DNA of 64,000 bases, taken from positions 6,346 through 70,345 of the forward strand of contig CAZFBD010000014.1 in the NCBI GenBank assembly GCA_964517125.1, read 5' to 3'. Shown here one piece after another: positions 33,781-43,076 of this stretch. Source of the stretch: SHLQ01 sp964517125. GTDB lineage: Bacteria > Actinomycetota > Acidimicrobiia > Acidimicrobiales > SHLQ01. Every line of letters begins with the position of its first letter. The first letter of the stretch is position 1. The translations under genes and the position numbers were made by a program. The notes beneath the pieces are model-generated. The model saw nothing but the letters and a program-made list of their open reading frames with translations, did not search any database and was not told the DNA's origin.

Positions 33781-34704
33781 ATGGACCGCACGAGCATCGC
33801 CGTCGAGCCTGCATCCCGCCCGGAAATGCAGGAAGCCCTCGCCCAAGCCGTCCGTGATGCCGGTGGCCGGGTGGTCCCGGTCGACCAGGCCTCGGCGCTC
33901 GTCTGGGCCGATCCGAATGCCGCCGCGGCCTTTCCCGGCATGGTCGCCGCCGCGCCGGCCCTCGAATGGGTGCAACTGCCGTACGCCGGCATCGAGAAGT
34001 TCGCCGGCAGCCTGGATCCGTCGCTTATCTGGACGTGTGGCAAGGGTGTCTACGCCGACCCTGTGGCTGAGCACGTGATCACCCTCACACTCGCCGGATT
34101 CCGTCACCTTCACACCTCCATCCCGGCCACCCGCTGGCCGGCGCAGGAGGGCCGTAACCTTCTCGGCGCCAACGTCACCATTCTCGGTGCTGGCGGAATC
34201 ACGGACTCGCTCCTGCGGCTCCTCCAGCCGTGGGACACCACGGTCACCGTCGTTCGGCGAACCGAGACCGCCCACCCCGGTGCTCACCGCACGGTGGCCA
34301 TCGACGACGTCCACGGCGCCATTGCCAACGCCGACGTCGTCGTGCTCGCGTTGGCTCTCACCGAGGAAACCCGCGGCATCGTCGACACGGCCTTTCTCGG
34401 AGCGATGCGGGACGACGCATGGCTCATCAACGTCGCCCGGGGCGGGCACGTCGTCACCGATGATCTTGCTGCTGCACTGCAGAACGGGGTGATTGCCGGT
34501 GCCGGCCTCGATGTCACCGATCCGGAACCCCTTCCCGATGGGCACGTGCTGTGGGATCTTCCCAACTGCATGATCACCCCACATGTCGGGAATACGCCCG
34601 AGATGGGCCTGCCGTTGCTGGCCAACCGAGTACGAACCAATGTGAGCCGCTGGCTCGCCAGAGAGGAACTTGTGGGACTTGTCGACGTTGAAGCCGGCTA
34701 CTGA
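33781..34704 (+). CDS. D-isomer-specific 2-hydroxyacid dehydrogenase
   Basis: 307 residues. NAD(P)-binding half contains VTILGAGGITDSLLRLL; catalytic set: Arg in NVARGGHVVTDDL, Glu in DVTDPEPLPDGH and His in MITPHVGNTPEM. Such enzymes reduce glyoxylate, hydroxypyruvate or similar. It is followed with a 1-bp overlap by the GT81 gene, so glycerate/hydroxypyruvate turnover linked to glucosylglycerate is attractive but unproven. Start at 33781 from the -10 element. Confidence 0.9.
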   Translation: MDRTSIAVEPASRPEMQEALAQAVRDAGGRVVPVDQASALVWADPNAAAAFPGMVAAAPALEWVQLPYAGIEKFAGSLDPSLIWTCGKGVYADPVAEHVITLTLAGFRHLHTSIPATRWPAQEGRNLLGANVTILGAGGITDSLLRLLQPWDTTVTVVRRTETAHPGAHRTVAIDDVHGAIANADVVVLALALTEETRGIVDTAFLGAMRDDAWLINVARGGHVVTDDLAAALQNGVIAGAGLDVTDPEPLPDGHVLWDLPNCMITPHVGNTPEMGLPLLANRVRTNVSRWLAREELVGLVDVEAGY

Positions 34705-35915
34705 TGGGTGACTTTCACCAGAGCGGTCCCATCGCCACCCTGCATCGCTTGTCGGCACGGCCGGTTGAGAGCCTCGAGGCCGACCTTGTCGAATGGTCGA
34801 AGGAACGTCCCATGGCGCTGGTCATCCCGGCGCTCTACTCCGAGCTCGAAGGGGATGCGCTCGACAACATCGTCGAGGAGCTCTCGGCCGTTCCGTACCT
34901 GTCCGAGATCATCATCGGAATCGATCGGGCCGACGCCGAACAGTTCGAGCATGCAAAGCAGTTCTTCTCCCGGTTGCCGCAGCGGCACCGGCTGTTGTGG
35001 AACGACGGCCCACAACTCCGGCAGATCGACGCCGAACTCGAACAACTTGGCATCGCTCCCGACCAGCCGGGCAAAGGTCGCAACGTCTGGTACTGCCTGG
35101 GCTACTACCTGGCGTCGCGTCGGGCGAGCGCCGTGGCGCTTCATGACGCCGACATCATCACCTACGACCGCTCCATGCTCGCCCGGTTGTTGTACCCGGT
35201 CACGCACCCCACGTTCGGCTATGCGTTCGCCAAGGGGTACTACTTCCGCTCCGATGGCGAGAAGCTGAACGGTCGTGTCAGCCGGCTCCTTGTGGCGCCG
35301 CTCCTGCATGCGCTGCGGGTGACGCTGGATCATTCCGACGACTACCTCGAGTTCCTGCAGAGCTTCCGGTATCCGCTGGCGGGCGAATTCGCCATGCATC
35401 AGAACGTGGTACGGAATCTGAGAATCCCAAGCGACTGGGGTCTTGAGATCGGGGTCATGTCCGAGCTCTACCGTCGCTACACGCCGCAACGAATCTGCCA
35501 GGTCGACATCGCCGGAGCCTACGACCACAAACACCAGATCGTGTCGCCGGAAGATGCCGAGAACGGCCTGAACAAGATGTCCATCGACATTGCGAAGGCG
35601 CTGTTCCGCAAGGTCGCGATCGATGGCGAGATCCTGACACCCGAGACGTTCCGCACGATCAAGGCGTCGTACTACCGGACTGCGCTCGATCATGTCGACC
35701 GATACCGCAACGACGCATGGATCAACGGGTTCGCCTTCGATCAGCACGCCGAAGAGCAGATGGTGGAGCTGTTTGCGCAGTCGGTCATGGAGGCCGGGGA
35801 GAAGTTCCTGAACAACTCCATGGAGACGCCATTCATCGCGAGTTGGGCCCGGGTGCAGAGTGCGATGCCCGACGTGCTCGATCGGATCGCCGGAGCGGTC
35901 GAGGCCGACAACTGA
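34704..35915 (+). CDS. gpgS: Glucosyl-3-phosphoglycerate synthase (GT81)
   Basis: 403 residues, GT-A fold. Transfers glucose from an NDP-glucose to 3-phosphoglycerate, first step to the compatible solute glucosylglycerate. Matches the family through MALVIPALYSELEGDALDNI, IIIGIDRADAEQFEHAKQFF, GKGRNVWYCLGYYLASRRAS and the metal-binding DAD (ALHDADIITYD, residues ~147-149). FGYAFAKGYYFR, EFAMHQNVVRNLRIPSDWG and ETPFIASWARV follow. The 1-bp overlap with the dehydrogenase and the short gap to nudC indicate one transcript. A phosphatase needed for the second step was not seen in the window. Confidence 0.85.
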   Translation: MGDFHQSGPIATLHRLSARPVESLEADLVEWSKERPMALVIPALYSELEGDALDNIVEELSAVPYLSEIIIGIDRADAEQFEHAKQFFSRLPQRHRLLWNDGPQLRQIDAELEQLGIAPDQPGKGRNVWYCLGYYLASRRASAVALHDADIITYDRSMLARLLYPVTHPTFGYAFAKGYYFRSDGEKLNGRVSRLLVAPLLHALRVTLDHSDDYLEFLQSFRYPLAGEFAMHQNVVRNLRIPSDWGLEIGVMSELYRRYTPQRICQVDIAGAYDHKHQIVSPEDAENGLNKMSIDIAKALFRKVAIDGEILTPETFRTIKASYYRTALDHVDRYRNDAWINGFAFDQHAEEQMVELFAQSVMEAGEKFLNNSMETPFIASWARVQSAMPDVLDRIAGAVEADN

Positions 35916-35923
35916 GGAGTCAC

Positions 35924-36748
35924 GTGGGCGAGCCCGAATTCGAACCGATCCACGACCCGCCTTCCCGAGCGTCCGGGGAACACCACCTCGTGGTGCGCCA
36001 TGAGGGAAAGGTCGTCGTGGTCGAGGACGCGGCTGGAGTGTCATTGCCGAGCTTCGAACGCGTGGCCCACGTCCTGACCACCGAGGCGCTCGTGATCGGT
36101 CGGGAGCAGTCTCGACACTGGTGGGCCGGTGAAGCCATCGAGCTCGGTGACCTTCCCGAGTCGGCCCGACTCGTCGACCTGCGTTCGCTCCACGGCCGGG
36201 TGCCCGACACACACTGGAACATCGCCGGCAGGGCAACCCAACTTCTGGACTGGCAGCGCGACCACGCGCATTGTGGCCGTTGCGGGGCTCCGACCGAGCG
36301 TGCCGCCGGCGAACGGGCGTTGCGGTGCCCGGTCGATGGTCTCACGGTGTACCCCCGGCTGTCCCCGGCGGTGATCGTTCTGATCGAACGCGACGATGGG
36401 CGTGCGCTGCTGGCCCGCAGCGGTCGGTGGGACATCCCCATGTTCAGCACACTCGCCGGCTTCGTCGAGCCGGGCGAGTCGCTCGAGGACACGGTGCATC
36501 GCGAGATCCGCGAAGAGGTCGGCGTCGAGGTCACCGATGTCCGCTACGTGTCGAGCCAGCCCTGGCCGTTTCCCAACAGCCTCATGCTCGGATTCGCTTC
36601 ACGATGGGCCGGTGGCGAGGTGGTGGTCGACGGCGACGAGATCGCCGAGGCCAGGTGGTTCCATCACGATGATCTGCCGATGATCCCACCACCGATGTCG
36701 ATTGCCCGTGAGCTCATCGACGGGTGGATCGCCCGCCAGCGCGGCTGA
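35924..36748 (+). CDS. nudC: NADH pyrophosphatase NudC-like
   Basis: 274 residues. Cleaves NAD(H) to NMN and AMP and can remove NAD caps from RNA. N-terminal domain, then a zinc-ribbon (CGRCGAP...RCPVDG), the Nudix box GFVEPGESLEDTVHREIREE and the NudC-specific SQPWPFPNSLM. The last zinc ligand of the ribbon appears as Asp (CPVD rather than CPxC), so metal binding there may be weakened. The GTG at 35924 has GGAG 7 bp upstream and follows the GT81 stop by 8 bp. Convergent with the GH13 gene. Confidence 0.9.
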   Translation: MGEPEFEPIHDPPSRASGEHHLVVRHEGKVVVVEDAAGVSLPSFERVAHVLTTEALVIGREQSRHWWAGEAIELGDLPESARLVDLRSLHGRVPDTHWNIAGRATQLLDWQRDHAHCGRCGAPTERAAGERALRCPVDGLTVYPRLSPAVIVLIERDDGRALLARSGRWDIPMFSTLAGFVEPGESLEDTVHREIREEVGVEVTDVRYVSSQPWPFPNSLMLGFASRWAGGEVVVDGDEIAEARWFHHDDLPMIPPPMSIARELIDGWIARQRG

Positions 36749-36754
36749 CCGGAA

Positions 36755-38422
36755 TCAACTCCGGAGCCACGCACTTTCGTAGGGCCCGAGCTGCACCGCA
36801 CCGGTGCCCTGACGGCTCGACAGCAGATCCCGCCAGGTGGACGGAACATTGGCCTCGGCTGCCTGGTCCGACATGTTGTGTAGCGCCGTGATTCTTTCCG
36901 GGCCGCTTCCGCGTTCGATACGCAGCACCGGGCCGTCGGAGGACACGTGTTGTTCGGCGTCGGGGTGGAAGGCGGGCTGGCGTCGGCGGAGCTGCGCTCG
37001 TTCCAACAACAGGTCCATCAGGCGGGACTGCCAGCTGCTGCCACCTCGTGGGGGCACATCGTCCAGGGCCACCCGGGACCGGTTGATGGATCGGCGCACG
37101 TCGTCGTGTCGGACCGCGTCGAGGTCGCTGGTGGTGGCCAGGACGCTGTTGATGTAGAACGCCGGCACGCCGGCAAGTGAGAGGACGACCGTGTGTGCAA
37201 GCACGATGCGGTCGATCATGTGTGGGTCGTCGGCTCCGCCGAACAGGTCGGGGAGTGCGATGTTGATTTCGTAGGGGTACGGCTTGCCGGCTCGGTGGTA
37301 GGTCCCGTGAAGGCCGCCTCGTGCTTCGGCGACATCGACCAGCCCCGCAATCTCCTCGTCGCTGAGGAAGCCCTCGGCCGGGCGTACCCCGATGCCATCG
37401 TGCGAGGACAGGAAGTTGAACAGGGTGGCACCTGCGGGTGGTGCTGGCACCGAGCCGAGCCAATCGGCGAGCCGGTCCGCTCGGCCGTTGAGAACACCGT
37501 CGACGAGCAGCGGCGGCAGGGTGAAGTTGTAGATCAGGTGTGCTTCGTCGCCGGTGCCGAAGTACGAGCGATTCTCGGCATCGGGCACATTCGTCTCGGT
37601 GAGTACCGCAACCTGCGGTGCTCGTACAGCAAGCAGGGTCCGAAGGAGTTTGACGAACTCATGGGTCTGGGGAAGGTGCACACTCGTGGTGCCCGGGATC
37701 TTCCACAGGAACGCAATGGCGTCGAGGCGCAGGAAGCGGGCGCCGTTGCGGATGTACAGGTCGACGATCTCGAACATTTCACAGACGAGCTCGGGGTTCG
37801 ACCAGTCGAGGTCGGCCTGGTCATCGCTGAAGGTGGTCCAGACATGACGTGTTCCGGCAGCTGTTTCGAACGGCGTCAGGAGCGGTAGCGACCGCGGTCG
37901 AACGACGTCGGACAGGTCATCGCTGGGGTCGGCCGTGCGGATCCAGGACCTGCCGGGTTCCTCGTCTGCGAGAAATTGTGTGAACCACTCGGAGCTCGTG
38001 GAGACGTGGTTGGCGACGAGGTCGAACATGAGGTCGGCGTTGCGTTCGATCCGGCCGATGTCGGACCATGTGCCCAACTCGGGATCGACCTGCCGGTAGT
38101 CGATCACGGCGAAGCCACGGTCGGAGCTGTACGGCCCGAACGGCAGGATGTGGATGATGCTGAACGCCTCGTTCAACCGGTCCTGGATGAGTCCTGCGAG
38201 CGCAGCGAGGGGCGTGCCACGGCCGGTGACCGAGTCGCCGTAGGTGATGAGCGCGATGTCGTCTTCGGTCCAGCGTTCGACCGGTTCTGGGCTCGGTTGT
38301 GATCGACCGATTCCGATTGCGGAGATGAGCGCATCGGCGAGGCCCGGATTGGGGTCTCCCCAGATGGCAGCGACGTGGGCATCGACCTGAGCGGCGAGAC
38401 CGGTGCGGCCGTCTGCTGACAT
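36755..38422 (-). CDS. GH13_18 phosphorylase, probably glucosylglycerate phosphorylase
   Basis: 555 residues, alpha-amylase fold, subfamily of sucrose and glucosylglycerate phosphorylases. Catalytic residues: nucleophile Asp234 (FLRLDAIAFLW), acid/base Glu276 (LTETNVP) and Asp342 (SSHDGIGVRPAEG). The acceptor-side stretch HILPFGPYSSDRGFAVIDYR differs from sucrose phosphorylase (PFDGADAGFDP type) and fits the glucosylglycerate/sucrose-6-phosphate group. Convergent and adjacent to the gpgS operon, which supports glucosylglycerate + phosphate giving glucose 1-phosphate + glycerate. The substrate assignment is inference. A TAGGCT element 6 bp upstream sets the ATG at 38422. Confidence 0.8.
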   Translation of the reverse strand: MSADGRTGLAAQVDAHVAAIWGDPNPGLADALISAIGIGRSQPSPEPVERWTEDDIALITYGDSVTGRGTPLAALAGLIQDRLNEAFSIIHILPFGPYSSDRGFAVIDYRQVDPELGTWSDIGRIERNADLMFDLVANHVSTSSEWFTQFLADEEPGRSWIRTADPSDDLSDVVRPRSLPLLTPFETAAGTRHVWTTFSDDQADLDWSNPELVCEMFEIVDLYIRNGARFLRLDAIAFLWKIPGTTSVHLPQTHEFVKLLRTLLAVRAPQVAVLTETNVPDAENRSYFGTGDEAHLIYNFTLPPLLVDGVLNGRADRLADWLGSVPAPPAGATLFNFLSSHDGIGVRPAEGFLSDEEIAGLVDVAEARGGLHGTYHRAGKPYPYEINIALPDLFGGADDPHMIDRIVLAHTVVLSLAGVPAFYINSVLATTSDLDAVRHDDVRRSINRSRVALDDVPPRGGSSWQSRLMDLLLERAQLRRRQPAFHPDAEQHVSSDGPVLRIERGSGPERITALHNMSDQAAEANVPSTWRDLLSSRQGTGAVQLGPYESAWLRS

Positions 38423-38428
38423 CAGAAA

Positions 38429-38434
38429 AGCCTA
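38429..38434 (-). promoter_or_regulatory. -10 element (TAGGCT) for a leaderless transcript
   Basis: TAGGCT on the minus strand ends 6 bp before the GH13 ATG at 38422. Confidence 0.52.
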
Positions 38435-38480
38435 CGACACGGTCGACGTGAGGTCGGCGATTACCGGGCAGGATTGTGCG

Positions 38481-40958
38481 GTGAGCCAGCGACCTCCACA
38501 CACCCTCCTCCCGATCGAGGACGTCATCGACGACGTACGTGCGGCACTCGCCGGTCCGGGCATTGGCGTACTCACGGCAGAGCCGGGAGCTGGCAAGACC
38601 ACCGTCGTCCCGCTGCGGCTTCTGGGTGAGGATTGGTTGGGCGACCAGGTGATCCTGGTTCTCGAGCCCCGGCGCGTGGCCGCCCGGGCGGTCGCCCGAC
38701 GCATGGCATCGCTCCTGGGCGAGTCGGTGGGCGACACGGTGGGCTGGCGCACTCGGGACGACAAACGGGTTGGGCCAGGTACCCGAATCGAGGTCATCAC
38801 CGAGGGCATCCTGACTCGGCGATTGCAACGGGACCCGTCCCTTCCCGGCGTCGGTGCAGTGATCTTCGATGAGTTTCACGAGCGGAGTGTGCACGCCGAC
38901 CTGGGGCTGGCGCTCGCGCTCGAGGTCCGCGACGAGATTCGCAACGACCTCCGGGTGCTCGTGATGTCGGCCACGATCGATGCCGAGGCGGTGGCGCAGC
39001 TGCTCGGCGGCGACGGCGAGTCATCGCCGGTCGTCGACTGTGCCGGCAGGAGCCATCCCGTCGACGTCATCTGGCGACCAAGGGGTAAGCGGGACAAGGT
39101 CGAACCAGCGGTGGTGTCGGCTGTGCAGGAAGCGCTCGAGCATCCGGGTGACGTGCTCGTGTTTCTTCCGGGGGTTGGGGAGATCACGCGCACTGTGCGA
39201 CAGCTGCAGGGACGGGTCGATGCCGAGGTCCTGCCGTTGTACGGCGCGCTGTCGCCCGCTGAGCAGGACGCCGCGCTGCAGATCATTCCGGGGCGCCGTC
39301 GGGTCGTGGTGGCCACCGATGTGGCTGAGACCTCGCTCACGGTCGATGGGATCGGCACGGTGGTCGACAGCGGACTGGCACGCCGGCCCAGCTACGACCC
39401 CGCCACGGGTCTGTCCAAGCTGTTGACCACGGACCATTCTCAAGCGTCGGCAGCGCAGCGGGCAGGTCGCGCCGGCCGGCTTGGTCCCGGCGTGGCGATC
39501 CGGCTGTGGTCGAAGATGGAACACGCAGCGCGACGTAAACACGATGCGCCCGAGATCCTGCAGATCGACCTGGCGTCGGTTCTGCTGGAGGCGATGGCCT
39601 GGGGAGTCGAGGGTCCGTCGGGACTCCGGTTGCTGGACCAGCCGAGCCAGAAGGCGGTCGATGAAGCGACCGAGGTGCTGTCGATGCTTGGTGCGATCGA
39701 TGCCGACGGTCGGATCTCGTCAGATGGCCGCAGGATTCTTGCGTTGCCGTTGCACCCCCGGCTCGGGGCAATGGTGGCTGCGGTGGGCGATGGTCCGCTG
39801 GGGTGGCCGGCGGCGGTGCTGGCGACCCTGATGACCGAGCGAGATGTCATTGGCGGCCGGCCACGGGAACGGCCCGTCGATCTGTGGACCCGCGTCCAAC
39901 TCGTTGTGGACGGGACCTTCTCTGTTCCGGATGCGGACATCGCTGCAGTGCGGCTGGTTCGGAGGCGAGCCGAGGACCTGCTCCGCCGGACCGGAGCGCC
40001 GCAGTCCACCGTGTCACCCGATGATCTGGGCCGTGCGCTGTCGCTGGCATACCCCGACCGGATCGCGCAGAAGCGAGCTGGTCAGGGCGGCCGGTTCCGC
40101 ATGCGCAACGGCATGGGCGCCGCAGTCGATCGAACCGACCCGCTTGCGCACGAGGAGATGTTGGTGATCGCCGAGGTGACCGGAGACAAGCGCAACGTCG
40201 CCATCCGCCGTGCCGCCGGGATCGACCGACTCGACGTGGAGCTCGGATGGGCGGCCGACATGGAGGAACGGCTGTTCTTCGGGTGGGATGACGAACGGGA
40301 CGATCTGATCGAGCGCGTGGAACGCCGCCTGGGAGCGCTGGACTTCGGAACACACGAGCGACGCCCCGAGCCATCGGATCGTGCCACCGAAGCGCTGGTG
40401 GACCGAGTCGTGGACACGAAACTGGAGGCACTGCGCTGGAGCGAGGCGGCCCGCAACCTGCAGGCCAGAGCTGCGCTGGTCATGGAACACCGGCCCGCCG
40501 AGGGGCTTGTCCGCATCGACGACGCAGCCCTGATTGAGGACGCCGCCGAGGTCTTCGGAAGTCGCTTGCACGGCGCAACAGGCCGGCGTGAACTCATGGC
40601 GCTCGACCTCGTCGAAATTCTTCGCACGCGGCTTGGCTGGGACGCTGCCCGCAATCTCGATTCACTCGCTCCTGCGCGCCTGCGATTGCCGGGCGGCAGG
40701 GAGGTCACGATCGACTACCGGGCGGAGTCGCCGCGGGTCTCGGTCCGGGCGCAGGACGCCTACGGGCTGAACGTCACACCCACGCTGGTCGACGGCGCCG
40801 TCCCCGTGACCTTCGAGCTGCTTTCTCCGGCGAACCGACCGATCCAGATCACCTCGGATCTCGCCGCGTTCTGGGATGGCAGTTGGGCCGAGGTCCGCAA
40901 GGACATGGCCGGGCGGTACCCGAAACACTCGTGGCCGGTGAACCCGGGAGAGGGATAG
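38481..40958 (+). CDS. hrpB: ATP-dependent helicase HrpB
   Basis: 825-residue DEAH-box helicase. Walker A AEPGAGKTT (residues ~37-45), PRRVAARAVARRMA, the DEFH box FDEFHERS, MSATID, and motif VI QRAGRAGR. The C-terminal HrpB domain is complete, ending TSDLAAFWDGSWAEVRKDMA and GRYPKHSWP. HrpB function is poorly defined in bacteria; RNA substrates are assumed. GTG at 38481 (MSQRPPHTLLPI) is preferred over longer frames, matching the family N-terminus LPI. Divergent from the GH13 gene. Confidence 0.94.
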   Translation: MSQRPPHTLLPIEDVIDDVRAALAGPGIGVLTAEPGAGKTTVVPLRLLGEDWLGDQVILVLEPRRVAARAVARRMASLLGESVGDTVGWRTRDDKRVGPGTRIEVITEGILTRRLQRDPSLPGVGAVIFDEFHERSVHADLGLALALEVRDEIRNDLRVLVMSATIDAEAVAQLLGGDGESSPVVDCAGRSHPVDVIWRPRGKRDKVEPAVVSAVQEALEHPGDVLVFLPGVGEITRTVRQLQGRVDAEVLPLYGALSPAEQDAALQIIPGRRRVVVATDVAETSLTVDGIGTVVDSGLARRPSYDPATGLSKLLTTDHSQASAAQRAGRAGRLGPGVAIRLWSKMEHAARRKHDAPEILQIDLASVLLEAMAWGVEGPSGLRLLDQPSQKAVDEATEVLSMLGAIDADGRISSDGRRILALPLHPRLGAMVAAVGDGPLGWPAAVLATLMTERDVIGGRPRERPVDLWTRVQLVVDGTFSVPDADIAAVRLVRRRAEDLLRRTGAPQSTVSPDDLGRALSLAYPDRIAQKRAGQGGRFRMRNGMGAAVDRTDPLAHEEMLVIAEVTGDKRNVAIRRAAGIDRLDVELGWAADMEERLFFGWDDERDDLIERVERRLGALDFGTHERRPEPSDRATEALVDRVVDTKLEALRWSEAARNLQARAALVMEHRPAEGLVRIDDAALIEDAAEVFGSRLHGATGRRELMALDLVEILRTRLGWDAARNLDSLAPARLRLPGGREVTIDYRAESPRVSVRAQDAYGLNVTPTLVDGAVPVTFELLSPANRPIQITSDLAAFWDGSWAEVRKDMAGRYPKHSWPVNPGEG

Positions 40959-41014
40959 GCCGAATCGTGCGCGTCCGGCGGCCGCAGATCTTCGTTGGCT
41001 CGGGCACCATCTGC

Positions 41015-41020
41015 TAGACC
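41015..41020 (+). promoter_or_regulatory. -10 element (TAGACC) for a leaderless transcript
   Basis: TAGACC ends 6 bp before ATG 41027 and abuts GTG 41021, which argues for the ATG as start. Confidence 0.42.
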
Positions 41021-41026
41021 GTGTCC

Positions 41027-41455
41027 ATGAACGTTGCCGTCGTGTACGAGTCCAGAACGGGAACCACCCAACGCGCTGCTCAGCTTGTGGCTGGCGGGTT
41101 GCAGGGGGCAGGCGCCGAGGTCACCATCGCTCCGATGAACGAGCTGGATTTCACCGATCTGGCACAGGCCGACCTCATCGTGGTCGGGACCTGGACCGAC
41201 GGGCTCTTCTTCTTCGGCCAGCGGCCGGGTGGTGCCGGCAAGATCGCGTCGAGCCTGCCCGAGATCTGGGACAAGCGGACCTGGTCATTCGTGACCTACG
41301 CAAAGAACCCGGGCCGCAGCCACAACAAGCTGGGCGAGTTGCTCGAGGCCAAGGGTGCCCGTTCGCTCGGTGCGTCGGCCATGCACCGGCACCGACTGCA
41401 GGACGACGCCACCGTCCTGGTCGACGAGATCATCGAGCACTTCGCCGAGAACTGA
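41027..41455 (+). CDS. Flavodoxin-family protein
   Basis: 142 residues. FMN-binding flavodoxin fold: NVAVVYESRTGTTQRAAQLV with the phosphate loop SRTGTT, DLIVVGTWTDGLFFFGQRPG and TWSFVTYAKNPG. It probably shuttles electrons; the partner is unknown. An alternative GTG two codons earlier was rejected from promoter spacing. Convergent with the solute-binding lipoprotein gene 5 bp beyond. Confidence 0.85.
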   Translation: MNVAVVYESRTGTTQRAAQLVAGGLQGAGAEVTIAPMNELDFTDLAQADLIVVGTWTDGLFFFGQRPGGAGKIASSLPEIWDKRTWSFVTYAKNPGRSHNKLGELLEAKGARSLGASAMHRHRLQDDATVLVDEIIEHFAEN

Positions 41456-41460
41456 GACCG

Positions 41461-42603
41461 TCAGTCGGTCGCAATCGATCGTGAGAACGACGCGTCGCCG
41501 TCATCGACGGTGATCAGTCGATAGGTCCGGCCCGCAGTTTGCCGCGTGTCGGGGTCCACCAGCAGTACGCCGCTCGGAGCATCGAATTCCTGATCGATGA
41601 CCGCGTCGTTCAGTCGCTGCGAGCCGACCGAGTCGGCGGCGTCTGCTGCCAGCATCAGCATGGCGACGGTGTCCAGCACCAGGGCGTCGGCGGCCGACTC
41701 GCCGTCGACGAAGGTGTCGACGACGTCGACGGGGTCATCGCCATGACGGCTGGCGGGAGCCATCAGGTGAAGTTCGGTTGTGTCCGCCGACCAGTTCTCC
41801 TCGTCGGCGAACCAGGGGAGAATCAGGGGTTGGTCATGGCCGGCCGTCCGGAGCGCATCCACGAGCGGGCCGACCGTGCCCGGCAATGCACACACCGCAA
41901 GAACATCGGCTTCGGCAAGCTGTTCGCCCACGCCACCGACCACGTCCTCCACCGGGTCAAGGACACCGGTGAAGGACACGGCTTCATCGACCGTGCCGCC
42001 TCGGCGTTCGAATGACTCGGTGAAACCGACACAGATGTCTTCGACGTCCTTGAGCAGATCGGAGCTGACGACGGCGGCAGTCTCGTGGCCTTCCTGCCGC
42101 GCCCAGATGGCCATGGCTTCGTCCACATGCCCGAGGTGCGCGAGGTCCGCAAACAGCGGTGAGCGATCGATGACCGGCTGGGGCATTGCGGCGCAGCCAG
42201 TGACGGTGAACAACGAGCGGTCGGCGGCAGCTTCGGCGATGAGGGGTACCGATGTGGTGTCGCAGGTGGTCAGCAGAACGGTGACGCCAAGTTCCGTCAG
42301 AACGTCGAGCGCGCCGGGGATGTCGGCGGGTTCGTCGATCGGGGTGACCTCGAGCTGCAGCGCGTAGGCCCCGTCGATCTGTTCGGTTGCGTCTCGGAAC
42401 CGTTCAATGATGCGGTTGTCGCGTTCGCGGCTCGGACTGTTCTGATCGATCACCGCCCCGACCCGCAACACGGGTTGGCCCGAACGGACGACGTCGACCG
42501 CCGACTCGACTGCGATGGGGTCGGCAAGGTCGGCGTCGCTGTTCGTGCAGCCTGAAGCAAGGGTCACTGCAGCCACCGTGGCGGCTGCAGTCCGGGTCAA
42601 CAC
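41461..42603 (-). CDS. Orphan periplasmic-binding-type lipoprotein
   Basis: 380 residues. Lipobox TLASGC near residue 20 gives an exported lipoprotein. The mature part follows the branched-chain amino acid binding fold (Peripla_BP_6): LRVGAVIDQNSPSRERDNRI, LGVTVLLTTCDTTSVPLIAE, SLFTVTGCAAMPQPVIDRSP, ADLAHLGHVDEAMAIWARQE and so on. No ABC permease or ATPase lies nearby, so it may work with a distant transporter or as a sensor. The GTG at 42603 overlaps the stop of the upstream flavin-type gene by 7 bp. Confidence 0.78.
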   Translation of the reverse strand: MLTRTAAATVAAVTLASGCTNSDADLADPIAVESAVDVVRSGQPVLRVGAVIDQNSPSRERDNRIIERFRDATEQIDGAYALQLEVTPIDEPADIPGALDVLTELGVTVLLTTCDTTSVPLIAEAAADRSLFTVTGCAAMPQPVIDRSPLFADLAHLGHVDEAMAIWARQEGHETAAVVSSDLLKDVEDICVGFTESFERRGGTVDEAVSFTGVLDPVEDVVGGVGEQLAEADVLAVCALPGTVGPLVDALRTAGHDQPLILPWFADEENWSADTTELHLMAPASRHGDDPVDVVDTFVDGESAADALVLDTVAMLMLAADAADSVGSQRLNDAVIDQEFDAPSGVLLVDPDTRQTAGRTYRLITVDDGDASFSRSIATD

Positions 42604-42953
42604 GTTGCGGTGTCGCCCTGTTCGGGTGCGGGACGGTGCAGCACGGCTGCAGAGATGACGATGGAGAGCGTGTCGTCGGTGATGGTGCCCGCGCCATCGG
42701 CGATGAGGCTGAACTCCTGTCCGGGGACCGCGGGCCACAGCAACGAGAGCGGGCCGCCACCTTCGTCCAGATGGCGGGACACACCCCGGCCGAAGCCGAC
42801 ACACACCGCAGTGGTGACGTCGCCGTGCTCGATGGATACGCGCACATGGTTGATGCGGGCGCTTCCATCGGCGCCGGCATAGACCAGGAACGGGGTGGGG
42901 CCGTAGGGCGCAGCTGTTGCGGCCAGATCCTGCGGCTCGACGCGATGGCTCAT
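42597..42953 (-). CDS. PNPOx-like split-barrel protein
   Basis: 118 residues resembling the FMN/F420-binding split barrel of the pyridoxamine-phosphate-oxidase group: TPFLVYAGADGSARINHVRV, DVTTAVCVGFGRGVSRHLDE, PGQEFSLIADGAGTITDDTL. Short and without a clear flavin phosphate-binding Arg/Lys pair, so the cofactor is uncertain. The ATG at 42953 follows GGAG. It overlaps and probably co-expresses with the lipoprotein gene. Confidence 0.6.
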   Translation of the reverse strand: MSHRVEPQDLAATAAPYGPTPFLVYAGADGSARINHVRVSIEHGDVTTAVCVGFGRGVSRHLDEGGGPLSLLWPAVPGQEFSLIADGAGTITDDTLSIVISAAVLHRPAPEQGDTATC

Positions 42954-43076
42954 GGCTCCATGATGGCGCAGTCGACCCGTCGGGGGAAGCCGGTGGCCCC
43001 GCAGAACGATGCGACGCGAGGTGACTATTGTCTCACCCAGCGTGCCGTTTGCGCATTTCGTCCCAGAAGATGCCAC

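Noticed and set aside
41021..41026. GTG 41021 as flavodoxin start
   Set aside because: It directly abuts the presumed -10 hexamer; ATG 41027 has the 6-bp distance found at other genes.
41461..42603. Part of a branched-chain amino acid ABC transporter operon
   Set aside because: No permease or ATPase gene is adjacent on either strand, so the binding protein is annotated as an orphan.
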